Below, piece by piece: positions 9,317-16,879 of a stretch of DNA of 64,000 nucleotides. The stretch comes from Mucilaginibacter sp. GTDB taxonomy: Bacteria; Bacteroidota; Bacteroidia; Sphingobacteriales; Sphingobacteriaceae. The stretch lies in contig JAQBOA010000075.1 in the NCBI GenBank assembly GCA_028288305.1, positions 59,081 through 123,080 of the forward strand. Direction: 5' to 3'. The stretch's first letter is position 1, and each line of letters begins with the position of its first letter. The position numbers and the translations under genes are program-made. The notes beneath the pieces were generated by a model. That model was not told the origin of the DNA. It worked only from the letters and a program-made list of their open reading frames with translations, and did not search any database.

Positions 9317-10385
9317 ACATGTGTCTGAGTATGTTTCGGAAGGATTAGTTAAAAGAGGCCATTCTGTAACTGTTTATAACTCGCACAACCATCCTTACCA
9401 GGATAATAAATGGAATGGTGTGGATATAAAGCACTGTTATGATCCTGAATATTTGATAGGGACGGCAGGCCAATTTATTTACGATCTGAATTGCCTGATT
9501 GATGCCCGGAAAAAAAAGTTTGATGTAGTGATGATGATGGGATATACCAGCAGTTCGGTTTGGGGGAAGTTATATCCTCAAAAAAGCACCATTATCACCA
9601 ATATGGATGGACTTGAATGGAAAAGATCAAAATATTCTCCTTCAGTACAGAAATTTTTAAAATACGCTGAAAGGCTCGCAGTAAAATATAGCCAGTATTA
9701 TATATCCGATTCGCGGGTCATCAAATCGTACCTGGGTGAAAAATATAATATAGACAGCAAATATATTCCCTATGGAGCTGATTTGTTTTCGGAGGAAGAA
9801 CGTGAACAGGTAGATCAGGCAGAAGCGCTGAAAGAGGATTATTTTTTATTGATGGCAAGAATGGAGCCTGAAAATAATATTGAAACTATCCTGCAGGGTT
9901 TTAATAACAGCAGCTCTCTCAAAAAGTTTAAGGTATTGGGAGATACCAGTAACAGGTTCGGAAAATTTATTACTCATAAATTTAAAAATGACGACCGCAT
10001 AGAATTTAAAGGGTCAATTTTCGATAATAGCAAGGTAAGGGTTTTGCAAAATAATTCGTACCTATATTTTCACGGACATAGTGTGGGGGGGACCAACCCT
10101 TCATTACTGGAAGCAATGGCTAGTGAAGCTCTGATAGCGGCACATAATAACCCTTTCAACAAATCAGTATTAAATGCCGATGCTTTCTATTTTTCAAACG
10201 TTAATGAAGTTCGTAACCTGGTTGAAACGGTTCAGCGGAAAGAAACTGAAAAGACTATGGTTAGTAATAATTTGTATAAGATAAAATATCAGTTTAACTG
10301 GGAAAAAATCATCGATCAGTACGAAGATTTTATTTTAGAATGCCATTATAATTCAAACTATGACAAACTTGTTTTCAGTAAATGA
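9255..10385 (+). CDS. DUF1972-type glycosyltransferase (rhamnosyltransferase-like)
   Basis: 376 residues. The start ILGTRGIPNHYGGFE at about 6-20 is the signature of the DUF1972 N-terminal domain found in Cps2T/WchF-like rhamnosyltransferases. A GT4-like C-terminal half follows, with LLMARMEPENNIET near 198 and HSVGGTNPSLLEAMAS near 275, where the glutamate contacts the donor. Family members add rhamnose early in capsule repeat units; rhamnose use here is inference only. The gene overlaps both neighbours (62 and 26 bases), so it lies inside the same operon. Confidence 0.82.
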   Translation: MKLKIAILGTRGIPNHYGGFEHVSEYVSEGLVKRGHSVTVYNSHNHPYQDNKWNGVDIKHCYDPEYLIGTAGQFIYDLNCLIDARKKKFDVVMMMGYTSSSVWGKLYPQKSTIITNMDGLEWKRSKYSPSVQKFLKYAERLAVKYSQYYISDSRVIKSYLGEKYNIDSKYIPYGADLFSEEEREQVDQAEALKEDYFLLMARMEPENNIETILQGFNNSSSLKKFKVLGDTSNRFGKFITHKFKNDDRIEFKGSIFDNSKVRVLQNNSYLYFHGHSVGGTNPSLLEAMASEALIAAHNNPFNKSVLNADAFYFSNVNEVRNLVETVQRKETEKTMVSNNLYKIKYQFNWEKIIDQYEDFILECHYNSNYDKLVFSK

Positions 10386-11778
10386 TAGCCTGCCCAATAA
10401 AATAAGCTATTACCATTTAATGTTTTTGATGGCCAGTTTGCCATTCGACATGTTTTACAGCCATCTTATTTTGATAAGCTATGCTTTACACACGCTGATT
10501 CATTTAAAAAAGAGCAGTTTTAAAGGGTTATTTACGTTAAGAACAATATTGCTGCAATCAGTATTTTATATTACTTTACTGAGTACCATTTATACAATTA
10601 ACCCACATGAAGCCTTTAATGATTGGGGAAAACATATAGCCATTTTCTTGTTTCCCATATTTTTTTGCCTTAACCCGCTTGATATTAAAAAGTACAAGTC
10701 GCAGTTGTTATTATCCTTTTCGCTGGTTTGCACGGCCACTATTATTTATCTCTATTTAGACGCTTTAATAACCATAAGACATTACTACTTGCCTTATTCA
10801 ATCATTTTGTCGGGTGTATTCACTAATCATAACTTTTCGCAACCGATAGGAATGCATGCTACTTTTTTTTCTATGCAGCTGGCTTTGGCTTTAGTATACA
10901 TTTTATCAGTTTTAATAAAAGAGCCGATAAAGTATAAAAGGCTTTTTTATTTGTTTTGCTGTGCTGTTCTTAGTGCAGGTTTGATTCAGCTTTGCTCAAA
11001 ATCGGTATTTATTGCATTAATCATTATTATAAATATTGCGGTTCCTTATTACTTATTGCAAGGGTCAAAACGCCGACACTTTATTTTTATTTCTTCCTCA
11101 CTGTTTTTTTTACTGCTTATTGCTGTTTTTAATTCGAAAACGCTAAGGGAACGTTATGTAACCCAATTAAGGGAAGACTTATCCGGACAAAGGGTTGATG
11201 AAACCACAGATGGCCGTTTATCAAGATGGAAGGTTGCCATTGAATTAATAGAAAGAAAACCGGTTATAGGGTATGGTGCAGGTTCTGAGATCGGCCTTTT
11301 ACAGGATAGCTTTTTTAACAATAAGCTTTACAGTTCTTATTTAAACCGGCTGAATACACATAACCAATACCTGAGTTTTTTATTAAAATCAGGTATAATA
11401 GGTTTATCGATTTACCTGGTGACTTTGGCTTTCGGCTTTGATATAGCCTTTCGGCGAAAGGATATTTTGTTTATCACTTTTATGGCCCTTATCGCTATCG
11501 TGTCGATGTCCGAAGATTTTTTGGACGTGGATAAGGGAATATTTTTCTATGCTTATTTTTTCTCATTCTTTACTTTTTCATTAAAGAAATCGGAAACCGC
11601 GTCGTTCGCCTCACCTAGACGGCAAAGCCCTCACCCATCCTCTCCAAAGGAGAGGACTTTGAATAACAAGGTGGCTTTAACTCCCTCTCCTCCCGATAGC
11701 TATCGGGAGGAGAGGGCTGGGGTGAGGCGAGAATATCTCACCGAACTGGCAACCAAACTATTAATTGCTCCGTCATAA
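10360..11778 (+). CDS. O-antigen ligase/polymerase family membrane protein
   Basis: 472 residues with about ten hydrophobic helices and the Wzy_C/WaaL core: GRLSRWKVAIELIERKPVIG near 285, GYGAGSE near 305 and the loop histidine in NTHNQYLSFLLKSGIIGL near 330. It would transfer or polymerise lipid-linked glycan at the periplasmic face. The natural protein seems to end near residue 415: from about 416 to 457 the frame runs through an inverted-repeat element (11608-11729) that encodes an odd Pro/Ser/Arg-rich tail. The promoter of the next gene lies within the last 31 bases of the frame. Ligase versus polymerase is undecided. Confidence 0.75.
   Translation: MTNLFSVNDSLPNKISYYHLMFLMASLPFDMFYSHLILISYALHTLIHLKKSSFKGLFTLRTILLQSVFYITLLSTIYTINPHEAFNDWGKHIAIFLFPIFFCLNPLDIKKYKSQLLLSFSLVCTATIIYLYLDALITIRHYYLPYSIILSGVFTNHNFSQPIGMHATFFSMQLALALVYILSVLIKEPIKYKRLFYLFCCAVLSAGLIQLCSKSVFIALIIIINIAVPYYLLQGSKRRHFIFISSSLFFLLLIAVFNSKTLRERYVTQLREDLSGQRVDETTDGRLSRWKVAIELIERKPVIGYGAGSEIGLLQDSFFNNKLYSSYLNRLNTHNQYLSFLLKSGIIGLSIYLVTLAFGFDIAFRRKDILFITFMALIAIVSMSEDFLDVDKGIFFYAYFFSFFTFSLKKSETASFASPRRQSPHPSSPKERTLNNKVALTPSPPDSYREERAGVRREYLTELATKLLIAPS
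11608..11729 (+). repeat. Palindromic repeat element inserted in the 3' end of the ligase-like gene
   Basis: The element is bounded by CGCCTCACC (11608-11616) and its complement GGTGAGGCG (11721-11729). Inside is a perfect palindrome with 17-base arms, 11683-11716, centred on GATAGCTATC. It reads in frame and adds about 40 residues to the preceding gene. A relative with AGGTGAGGC at one end lies at 60348-60428. No transposase is present, so this looks like a non-autonomous or REP-like element. Confidence 0.75.
11748..11774 (+). promoter_or_regulatory. ECF-like promoter of the nucleotidyltransferase gene
   Basis: GGCAACC at 11748-11754, 16 bases, then CGTC at 11771-11774, 46 bases before the ATG at 11820. 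The -35 part begins 19 bases after the inserted palindromic element and lies inside the extended frame of the preceding gene. Confidence 0.65.
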
Positions 11779-11819
11779 TAGTATAACCTTTTTATGTAAG
11801 ATTCTAATAATCAAATTAA

Positions 11820-12776
11820 ATGCAAAATTTAACATACCCTTTAATAAATAAGAACTTGTCGAAAATTAAAGAAAACATATTAGCCGCATTAGCTTATTTT
11901 GATATGTTTAATTATCCTTTAACTAAGGCTGAAGTATATTTATTTTTAAAAGATAAGCACGATTATGAGCAGTTTGATATTGCTATAAAAAACTTGCTTG
12001 AGGAAGGGATAATTTACCAGTTTGATAAATTTTATACTTTAAAAAACGACCATTATTTAATTGTTAGACGAAACGACGGAAACCAAAGGGCGGCCGAACT
12101 GATTAATATCGCTGAAAAAGTGGGTAGTTTATTAATTAAATTTCCTTATGTGCGAGGAGTGGCTATTTCGGGGTCGTTATCTAAAAATTTTGCCGATGAA
12201 AATTCAGACGTAGACCTGTTTATCATCACTGAAAAAAACAGGCTTTGGATAGCAAGAACAATTATGCATTGTTTTAAGAAACTAACCTTTTTGATTAATA
12301 AGGAGCATTTATTTTGCATGAACTATTTCATTGATATGCAGCAGCTGGAAATTACGGAACAAAACATATATACGGCCATAGAGATTGGTACCCTTATTCC
12401 TTTACAAGGGGATATTGTATTTGATAAATTTTATGCTGCAAACGCCTGGACAAGAAAATTCCTGCCTAATAAACACATGCGTATTTCATCTGCAGAACCC
12501 GGTAAAAACCCGTTATTAAAAGATGTGTTTGAATACCTGTTTAACATTAAGCTTGGAAATAGTATTGATGATATGCTGATGAGAGTTACTGAAAATAGGT
12601 GGCTAAGAAAAACGCTGCTGAAAAAGTTAAACAGTCATGGCATAGTGTTAAGCTTGTTAACCGGTAAGCATTATGCAAAGCCGGATCCTAAAAATTTCCA
12701 GGGTAAATTATTAGAAAAGTATGAGCAAAAAGTGTCGCGGTTGATAAGTGAATATGGAAATAGTTTGGCGCATTGA
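11820..12776 (+). CDS. Nucleotidyltransferase-fold protein with N-terminal winged-helix-like part
   Basis: 318 residues. Residues 15-80 look like a helical winged-helix unit (ILAALAYFDMFNYPLTKAEV). The catalytic core of the DNA-polymerase-beta-like fold follows: GSLSKNFADENSDVDLFIIT at 118-137, with GS at 118-119 and the metal-binding Asp130 and Asp132. A third acidic residue is probably in the ENIYTAIEIGTLIP area. Such proteins transfer a nucleotide to sugars, antibiotics, proteins or RNA; the target here is unknown. It has its own ECF-like promoter and so belongs to the glycan regulon. A role in activating or tagging a precursor is speculation. Confidence 0.65.
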   Translation: MQNLTYPLINKNLSKIKENILAALAYFDMFNYPLTKAEVYLFLKDKHDYEQFDIAIKNLLEEGIIYQFDKFYTLKNDHYLIVRRNDGNQRAAELINIAEKVGSLLIKFPYVRGVAISGSLSKNFADENSDVDLFIITEKNRLWIARTIMHCFKKLTFLINKEHLFCMNYFIDMQQLEITEQNIYTAIEIGTLIPLQGDIVFDKFYAANAWTRKFLPNKHMRISSAEPGKNPLLKDVFEYLFNIKLGNSIDDMLMRVTENRWLRKTLLKKLNSHGIVLSLLTGKHYAKPDPKNFQGKLLEKYEQKVSRLISEYGNSLAH

Positions 12777-12949
12777 GGGCTATTTCTTTTTCACAATCTC
12801 TAACTTGTTATTTCTGTCTTTTTTTAATTAAAAGGTGTTCCTGTCGAATAAAGGTCATATGACTGCTTAATGCATAAATGCCGTAGTCTATGACTACAGC
12901 GCATAAAACAAACGATCCACATTAATAATCTGATCTATTCCGGCATAAT

Positions 12950-13020
12950 TTGAAGCGCTGCGGCAGCTTCAAAGCTCTTGCGGTAGCGAGGAGTGTGAGA
13001 GCCTCTCCGTTCCAACGGAG
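12950..13020. repeat. Intergenic hairpin repeat fragments
   Basis: In the 304-base gap 12777-13080 there are two inverted repeats: TTGAAGC/GCTTCAA at 12950-12956 and 12966-12972, and CTCCGTT/AACGGAG at 13005-13011 and 13014-13020. The stretch is richer in GC than its surroundings and looks like remains of dispersed repeats. No further gene or promoter is visible in the gap. Confidence 0.5.
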
Positions 13021-13080
13021 CAATCCGACCGACCTATTTTTTTTAGCAGATTTTTTACTGACGGCGTTTATACAGTCTTT

Positions 13081-13620
13081 TTAATTAATATTCACATTAA
13101 ATTTGCCGTTTGTTATTGTTTTGGTGCCCGTACCACCCTGTGAGTACACCAGCGTGCCGCTAAAGGTACCTTGGACATTTGTACTGCTGATGGATGTAAT
13201 TGTTATGGTTGTTGGCTGAATACCTTTGGAGTCTGTAAAATAAGGTTGGTCGGGCCCGCTTGAAGCCGGATCATAGTAACCATAAGTCAAAAAAGCAAAA
13301 ACCGGGGGATTGTTATTCGCGCTTGCAATGGTATAAGTACCTTTTATAATTGAATTTAAACTTTGAGAACTGACATTGATGCTCATGCTGCCACTAGGGA
13401 CTGTCCCGCTTGTCAAACCTGAAATATAGAGCGTTGCATTAGTGCCAGGACCTCCGGCATTTGCGCCAATGTGAGCGGACACGTTTATATTAAAATTCAT
13501 ATTTGCGCCATCAACTGTAGCTGAAATGGTGTTGATTGGAACAGGAATTATGTCAGCTTTTTTCTTGCAGGAAGTGAAGATAAATAGAACGCAGGTAAAG
13601 AGAAGTATATATTTTTTCAT
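13081..13620 (-). CDS. Small lipoprotein, unknown function
   Basis: 179 residues starting with a lipoprotein signal: MKKYILLFTCVLFIFTSC, with the lipobox cysteine at 18 followed by KKKAD. The remainder is rich in Ser, Thr, Asn and Gly and alternates short strands, ending TKTITNGKFNVNIN, a pattern common in Bacteroidota surface lipoproteins of the DUF6252-like kind. No catalytic motif is seen. It has no obvious link to the glycan genes and sits beside a decayed toxin gene, so the block 13.0-14.0 kb may be a small inserted island. Confidence 0.65.
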   Translation of the reverse strand: MKKYILLFTCVLFIFTSCKKKADIIPVPINTISATVDGANMNFNINVSAHIGANAGGPGTNATLYISGLTSGTVPSGSMSINVSSQSLNSIIKGTYTIASANNNPPVFAFLTYGYYDPASSGPDQPYFTDSKGIQPTTITITSISSTNVQGTFSGTLVYSQGGTGTKTITNGKFNVNIN

Positions 13621-13681
13621 TTTGATAAGATTGCCAGGTTTATTAAATCACTTTATGAAACTATTGTTCAAATATGCATAA

Positions 13682-13768
13682 TTAAATTGTTTTTTTTACT
13701 GTCTGTAATCGTCCTGCTGGTGTAAGACAGGCGCTAAACAGGATATTAGTATCGACAACTACAATCAT
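13682..13768 (-). pseudogene. Truncated PIN-domain toxin remnant
   Basis: The ATG at 13768 overlaps the antitoxin stop as ATGA, and the frame reads MIVVVDTNILFSACLTPAGR, then a few residues to TAA at 13682, 28 codons in all. The start is the standard first strand of PIN (VapC-like) ribonucleases, including the first catalytic aspartate in VVDTN. The other three acidic residues and about 100 residues are missing. The next gene downstream is an unrelated lipoprotein, so the rest has been deleted. Confidence 0.75.
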
Positions 13769-13968
13769 TTAATAAAACGGTGCTTGTTTTCATCCCACCA
13801 TTTTTTATTGACGTCGCTTGCAAGTTCATCTGCCTGTTCTTGTGTACCTTGTGCACGGGCAGAAATTTCAAGTGCATTGCAATAGTCAATTATCCGTTGC
13901 AAAACTTTTAAATTAATCTCAGCAGTCGTTTTTATCAGAATACCCTCGTCTGTCCGCTCAATAACCAT
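13765..13968 (-). CDS. Orphan antitoxin of a PIN-type toxin-antitoxin pair
   Basis: 67 residues. It begins with a short beta segment (MVIERTDEGILIKTT) followed by two helices and an acidic/Lys-rich C-terminal segment ending WWDENKHRFIK, which would wrap a toxin. This is the architecture of small antitoxins coupled to PIN toxins in Bacteroidota. It overlaps the truncated PIN remnant by four bases, as in intact pairs. The partner is broken, so this copy is probably a relic, or it acts on a toxin encoded elsewhere. Confidence 0.65.
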   Translation of the reverse strand: MVIERTDEGILIKTTAEINLKVLQRIIDYCNALEISARAQGTQEQADELASDVNKKWWDENKHRFIK

Positions 13969-14039
13969 TTCTACTCCTTTTATTTATTCAAATATAACGA
14001 TTTAACGTTGCGTTTAAAAGTCGGTTGGGAAGTCTGAAG

Positions 14040-14909
14040 TCAGAGGTCAGAAATCAGGCGTTTTCCTTCCGAACTCTGACTTCCGACCGCCTTCTTCCTC
14101 AAAGAAATAATATAATAATCCCCAATCAACTTCCATGGCCACCGGGATTTAAGCTTGCCTTCTTTAGATTTTAAAAACTTATAGGTAGCAGGATGTTTTT
14201 CAGCAAAGTCTTCAATGTACGATGGCGGAACTATGGTGCATAAACCCTCTATCCCAAGCAAATCGAACTGATCTTTAAGCTTGTTTATAATAAACGAAGG
14301 ATTATAATACCAGCACTTAAAATGGTTGCCTTCAATATGGGCCTTTGTACCCATGTTACTGAAAAATCTTCTGAAAGCTGTACGGAATTTACCTTTAAAG
14401 ATCAGTAAGGCCTCCCACAAACAAAATTTTGGTAAAATAACCAGCGTTACTTTTCCATTTGGTTTTAGTAAGTCACTGAATGAGTCTAATACCTTATTCA
14501 ATTCGCCGGTACAGTTTAAACCGGCAAAGTTGGAAAATATATGATCATAAGGCCCTTTGTCTTTCAATTGCCACAACATGGTAAATGAACATAATTCATT
14601 ACTTATGCTTGCCTGCATGTTATTCTCAGCTACTTTTCTTTTTAGCTCCTGCTGCATGCCGGTTGAGATGTCGGTCGCATGCACTCTATGACCCCGATGA
14701 GCAAAAAAAAGCGCATCTTCACCTGTGCCGCTGTTTAGTTCCAATATAAAACTATTGGGTGCTAAATATTGCAATACATGGGCGCGCACACGTTCCCTTT
14801 TATAATTTACAATTGTATTCCCGGAGTATATGGAATCAAAAATTGCTGATTGGGAAGTGAATGCAGCTTCCGCAAGCTGCTCATTAATATTTGCTGACAT
14901 GGTTTTCAT
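14040..14909 (-). CDS. Class I SAM-dependent methyltransferase
   Basis: 289 residues from the ATG at 14909. Motif I, ILELNSGTGEDALFFAHRG, binds S-adenosylmethionine; it is followed by the acidic DIS at the end of strand 2 and by the motif IV-like HIFSNFAGLNC. The C-terminal third, with the aromatic HFKCWYYNPSF, is a lid that should contact the substrate. The frame is open to 14942, but that extension runs up to the palindromic repeats and is Arg/Cys-rich, so the internal ATG (or the one at 14900) is preferred. It lies downstream of a B12-type radical SAM gene on the same strand. The substrate is unknown. Confidence 0.78.
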   Translation of the reverse strand: MKTMSANINEQLAEAAFTSQSAIFDSIYSGNTIVNYKRERVRAHVLQYLAPNSFILELNSGTGEDALFFAHRGHRVHATDISTGMQQELKRKVAENNMQASISNELCSFTMLWQLKDKGPYDHIFSNFAGLNCTGELNKVLDSFSDLLKPNGKVTLVILPKFCLWEALLIFKGKFRTAFRRFFSNMGTKAHIEGNHFKCWYYNPSFIINKLKDQFDLLGIEGLCTIVPPSYIEDFAEKHPATYKFLKSKEGKLKSRWPWKLIGDYYIISLRKKAVGSQSSEGKRLISDL

Positions 14910-14942
14910 CTGGCATAAATTACATCGTCGTCTATTCACCAA

Positions 14943-15088
14943 GCGTTCCTTAGGAACGCGTATTACCTTTATTGATTTTTTCTACCAACCAAACGTCCCA
15001 ATGGGACGTCCTCTTGTAAAATACGTCCCATCGGGACGTTTGATTGGTAGACTATATAAAACGCCATCTTCACGTTCCGTTAGGAACG
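14943..15088. repeat. Nested palindromic repeat cluster
   Basis: Four short palindromes lie in a row: GCGTTCCT/AGGAACGC (14943-14959), ACGTCCCA/TGGGACGT (14993-15009), ACGTCCC/GGGACGT (15023-15039) and ACGTTCC/GGAACGT (15072-15088). The inner two also sit in a larger hairpin, arms 14981-14999 and 15033-15051, 18 of 19 bases paired. The cluster fills most of the gap between the radical SAM gene and the methyltransferase. Confidence 0.75.
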
Positions 15089-15132
15089 TTTCGTGCTTGA
15101 GCGACAATTTGATTTGCACCCATTTTCCACCC

Positions 15133-16599
15133 CTATGCTTCCTCCAACCTCCTTAATTTCATACCTTCAATAAATGTTGCCGGCGCATAAAAAATAACCG
15201 ATGCAGCTTTTCTTAAACCCCCGACATTTATACTCAACGGATCTTTTATTAATTTAACCAGGCTATTTTTTGCCAGGTGTTTATGATAGTTTTGATGTAC
15301 ATACCGGTGCAATTGCTTATAATAGGATGCAGGAAATGTGTTGTTAAACATTAATGCCATCTCATCTGAATCTGTCCAGTTTGTTTTTTTCTTGAGATCA
15401 GCTTTTACTTTTTCATAAAACTTTGTTCCCGGTAGGGGATAAGATACTGAAATACCTATTTCAAATGGCAAAAGTTCATTGATCATATTGATGGTCAACT
15501 GAATATCTTCTTTCAATTCGCCTGGATATCCGAACTGTATAAAAAATGAAGGCTTTATTCCTGCTTCTTTCATCAACAAGGTCGCTTTGCGGATCTGCTC
15601 AACAGTAATGCCCTTGTCCATTGCGTCCAAAACTTTTTGCGAACCACTTTCTGCGCCTATCCATGCAATTTCGCATCCTGCTGATGCTAATGCTTTTACC
15701 AGGCCCTCTTCAACTAAAAGGTCAGCTCTCGATTGTATCTTGAACCTGATACTGATATTTTCCTTTTCTAAAAGCCCAGCCATTTCCTTAACCCATCCCG
15801 GTTTTAAACCAAAAATATCATCACAAAACCAGATATGATCTATGTCATACTGCTCCTTCAGCAATTTAATTTCTGTAAGCACATTTTCGGGACTCCTTGA
15901 ATTATAACGGTTGCCATAAATAGGTTTGGCGCACCAGTTGCATTTAAACGGACATCCGCGGGTGGTGCTCATATTTAAAGAAAAGTATCCGCTGCTTTTT
16001 ATCCATGTTTCCCTGTATCGATCCATATCAACCAGGTCCCATGCGGGAAGGGGCAAACTGTCAAGGTCCTTTAAAACCGGTCGGCCGGGCGTTTTAACAA
16101 CTTTTCCGTCCTTTATATAAGCCAGCCCCAGTATGTTCGAAAATTCTGTACAACCGTTTTTGATGTGATTAGTCAGTTCTAATAAGGAATGTTCTGCTTC
16201 ACCAACAATTACAAAATCGGCTCCTTCCTCCAGGTATTCTTCAAAACGGTCTGTTGAATCAGAGCTGGAAATGATAACGGTGCATCCTGCGGCCTTTGCA
16301 AGTTTAATCATACTAAATGAAGCTTCCCGCATATTGGTGAGGCACATTTTAGTGAGATAATTGAAGCCATCATCATAAACAACAAAGAAGTCAGGGTTGT
16401 TTTTTTCGATAACAGGTGTTACTTCTTCAGGATCATTTATAAACATCGTATCGAACAAGGATACACTGTAATCATTTTCCCGCATTAATGCAGCCGCATA
16501 TAAAGTACCCAGCGGAGGATAGGGTTGCGCCAAAGTAAATTGCTTTGGATCAAAGCGTAAAAAATAAGAATGCGTGAAAAGAATATTCTTCATATTCAT
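15133..16599 (-). CDS. B12-binding-type radical SAM enzyme
   Basis: 488 residues. Residues about 25-150 form a cobalamin-binding-like Rossmann domain (PPLGTLYAAALMRENDYSV, then EGADFVIVGEAEHSLLEL), but the classic DxHxxG base-off motif is absent. The radical SAM core follows with Cys216, Cys220 and Cys223 in GCPFKCNWCAK, which hold the 4Fe-4S cluster, and WIGAESGSQ near 300. Family members (BchE/HpnJ-like) methylate or rearrange unreactive carbons, often on lipids. An alternative ATG lies two codons in. The ECF-like promoter is 55 bases upstream, so this gene and the methyltransferase downstream belong to the regulon. The substrate is unknown. Confidence 0.83.
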   Translation of the reverse strand: MNMKNILFTHSYFLRFDPKQFTLAQPYPPLGTLYAAALMRENDYSVSLFDTMFINDPEEVTPVIEKNNPDFFVVYDDGFNYLTKMCLTNMREASFSMIKLAKAAGCTVIISSSDSTDRFEEYLEEGADFVIVGEAEHSLLELTNHIKNGCTEFSNILGLAYIKDGKVVKTPGRPVLKDLDSLPLPAWDLVDMDRYRETWIKSSGYFSLNMSTTRGCPFKCNWCAKPIYGNRYNSRSPENVLTEIKLLKEQYDIDHIWFCDDIFGLKPGWVKEMAGLLEKENISIRFKIQSRADLLVEEGLVKALASAGCEIAWIGAESGSQKVLDAMDKGITVEQIRKATLLMKEAGIKPSFFIQFGYPGELKEDIQLTINMINELLPFEIGISVSYPLPGTKFYEKVKADLKKKTNWTDSDEMALMFNNTFPASYYKQLHRYVHQNYHKHLAKNSLVKLIKDPLSINVGGLRKAASVIFYAPATFIEGMKLRRLEEA

Positions 16600-16653
16600 A
16601 TCAGTTGTTTAAAGTAGTTAAACCCTGAAAATTGTTAATGCCTCATATTAAGC

Positions 16654-16680
16654 TACGTTATTATACATTCATTGGTTGCC
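16654..16680 (-). promoter_or_regulatory. ECF-like promoter of the first B12 radical SAM operon
   Basis: On the minus strand GGCAACC (16680-16674) is followed after 16 bases by CGTA (16657-16654), 55 bases before the ATG at 16599. This is a full match to the consensus drawn from the eight sites. Confidence 0.75.
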
Positions 16681-16714
16681 TTGGCTATTACCAAACTTCG
16701 TAAATAATGCCAAT

Positions 16715-16879
16715 CAAGAATCAAGAACCAAGAGTCAGGAATCAAAATAAAAAGGGAAAACCAACTAATTTAAAGGGCCTTGCCTTTCTTAACTTGCCTG
16801 ACTTTGTTTATTTTAATGGATTTTTTTTCATATTGCCACTGTTATTTCTTGGTTCTAATATCTTGGTTCTTGATTCTTG
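16715..16879. repeat. Inverted repeat with 19-base perfect arms
   Basis: CAAGAATCAAGAACCAAGA at 16715-16733 is repeated as its exact complement at 16861-16879, 127 bases apart. Both arms are flanked by further degenerate copies of the AAGAATC/AAGAACC unit. The right arm lies within the last codons of the GT-C transferase gene and encodes its Glu/Pro/Arg-rich tail. Confidence 0.75.
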
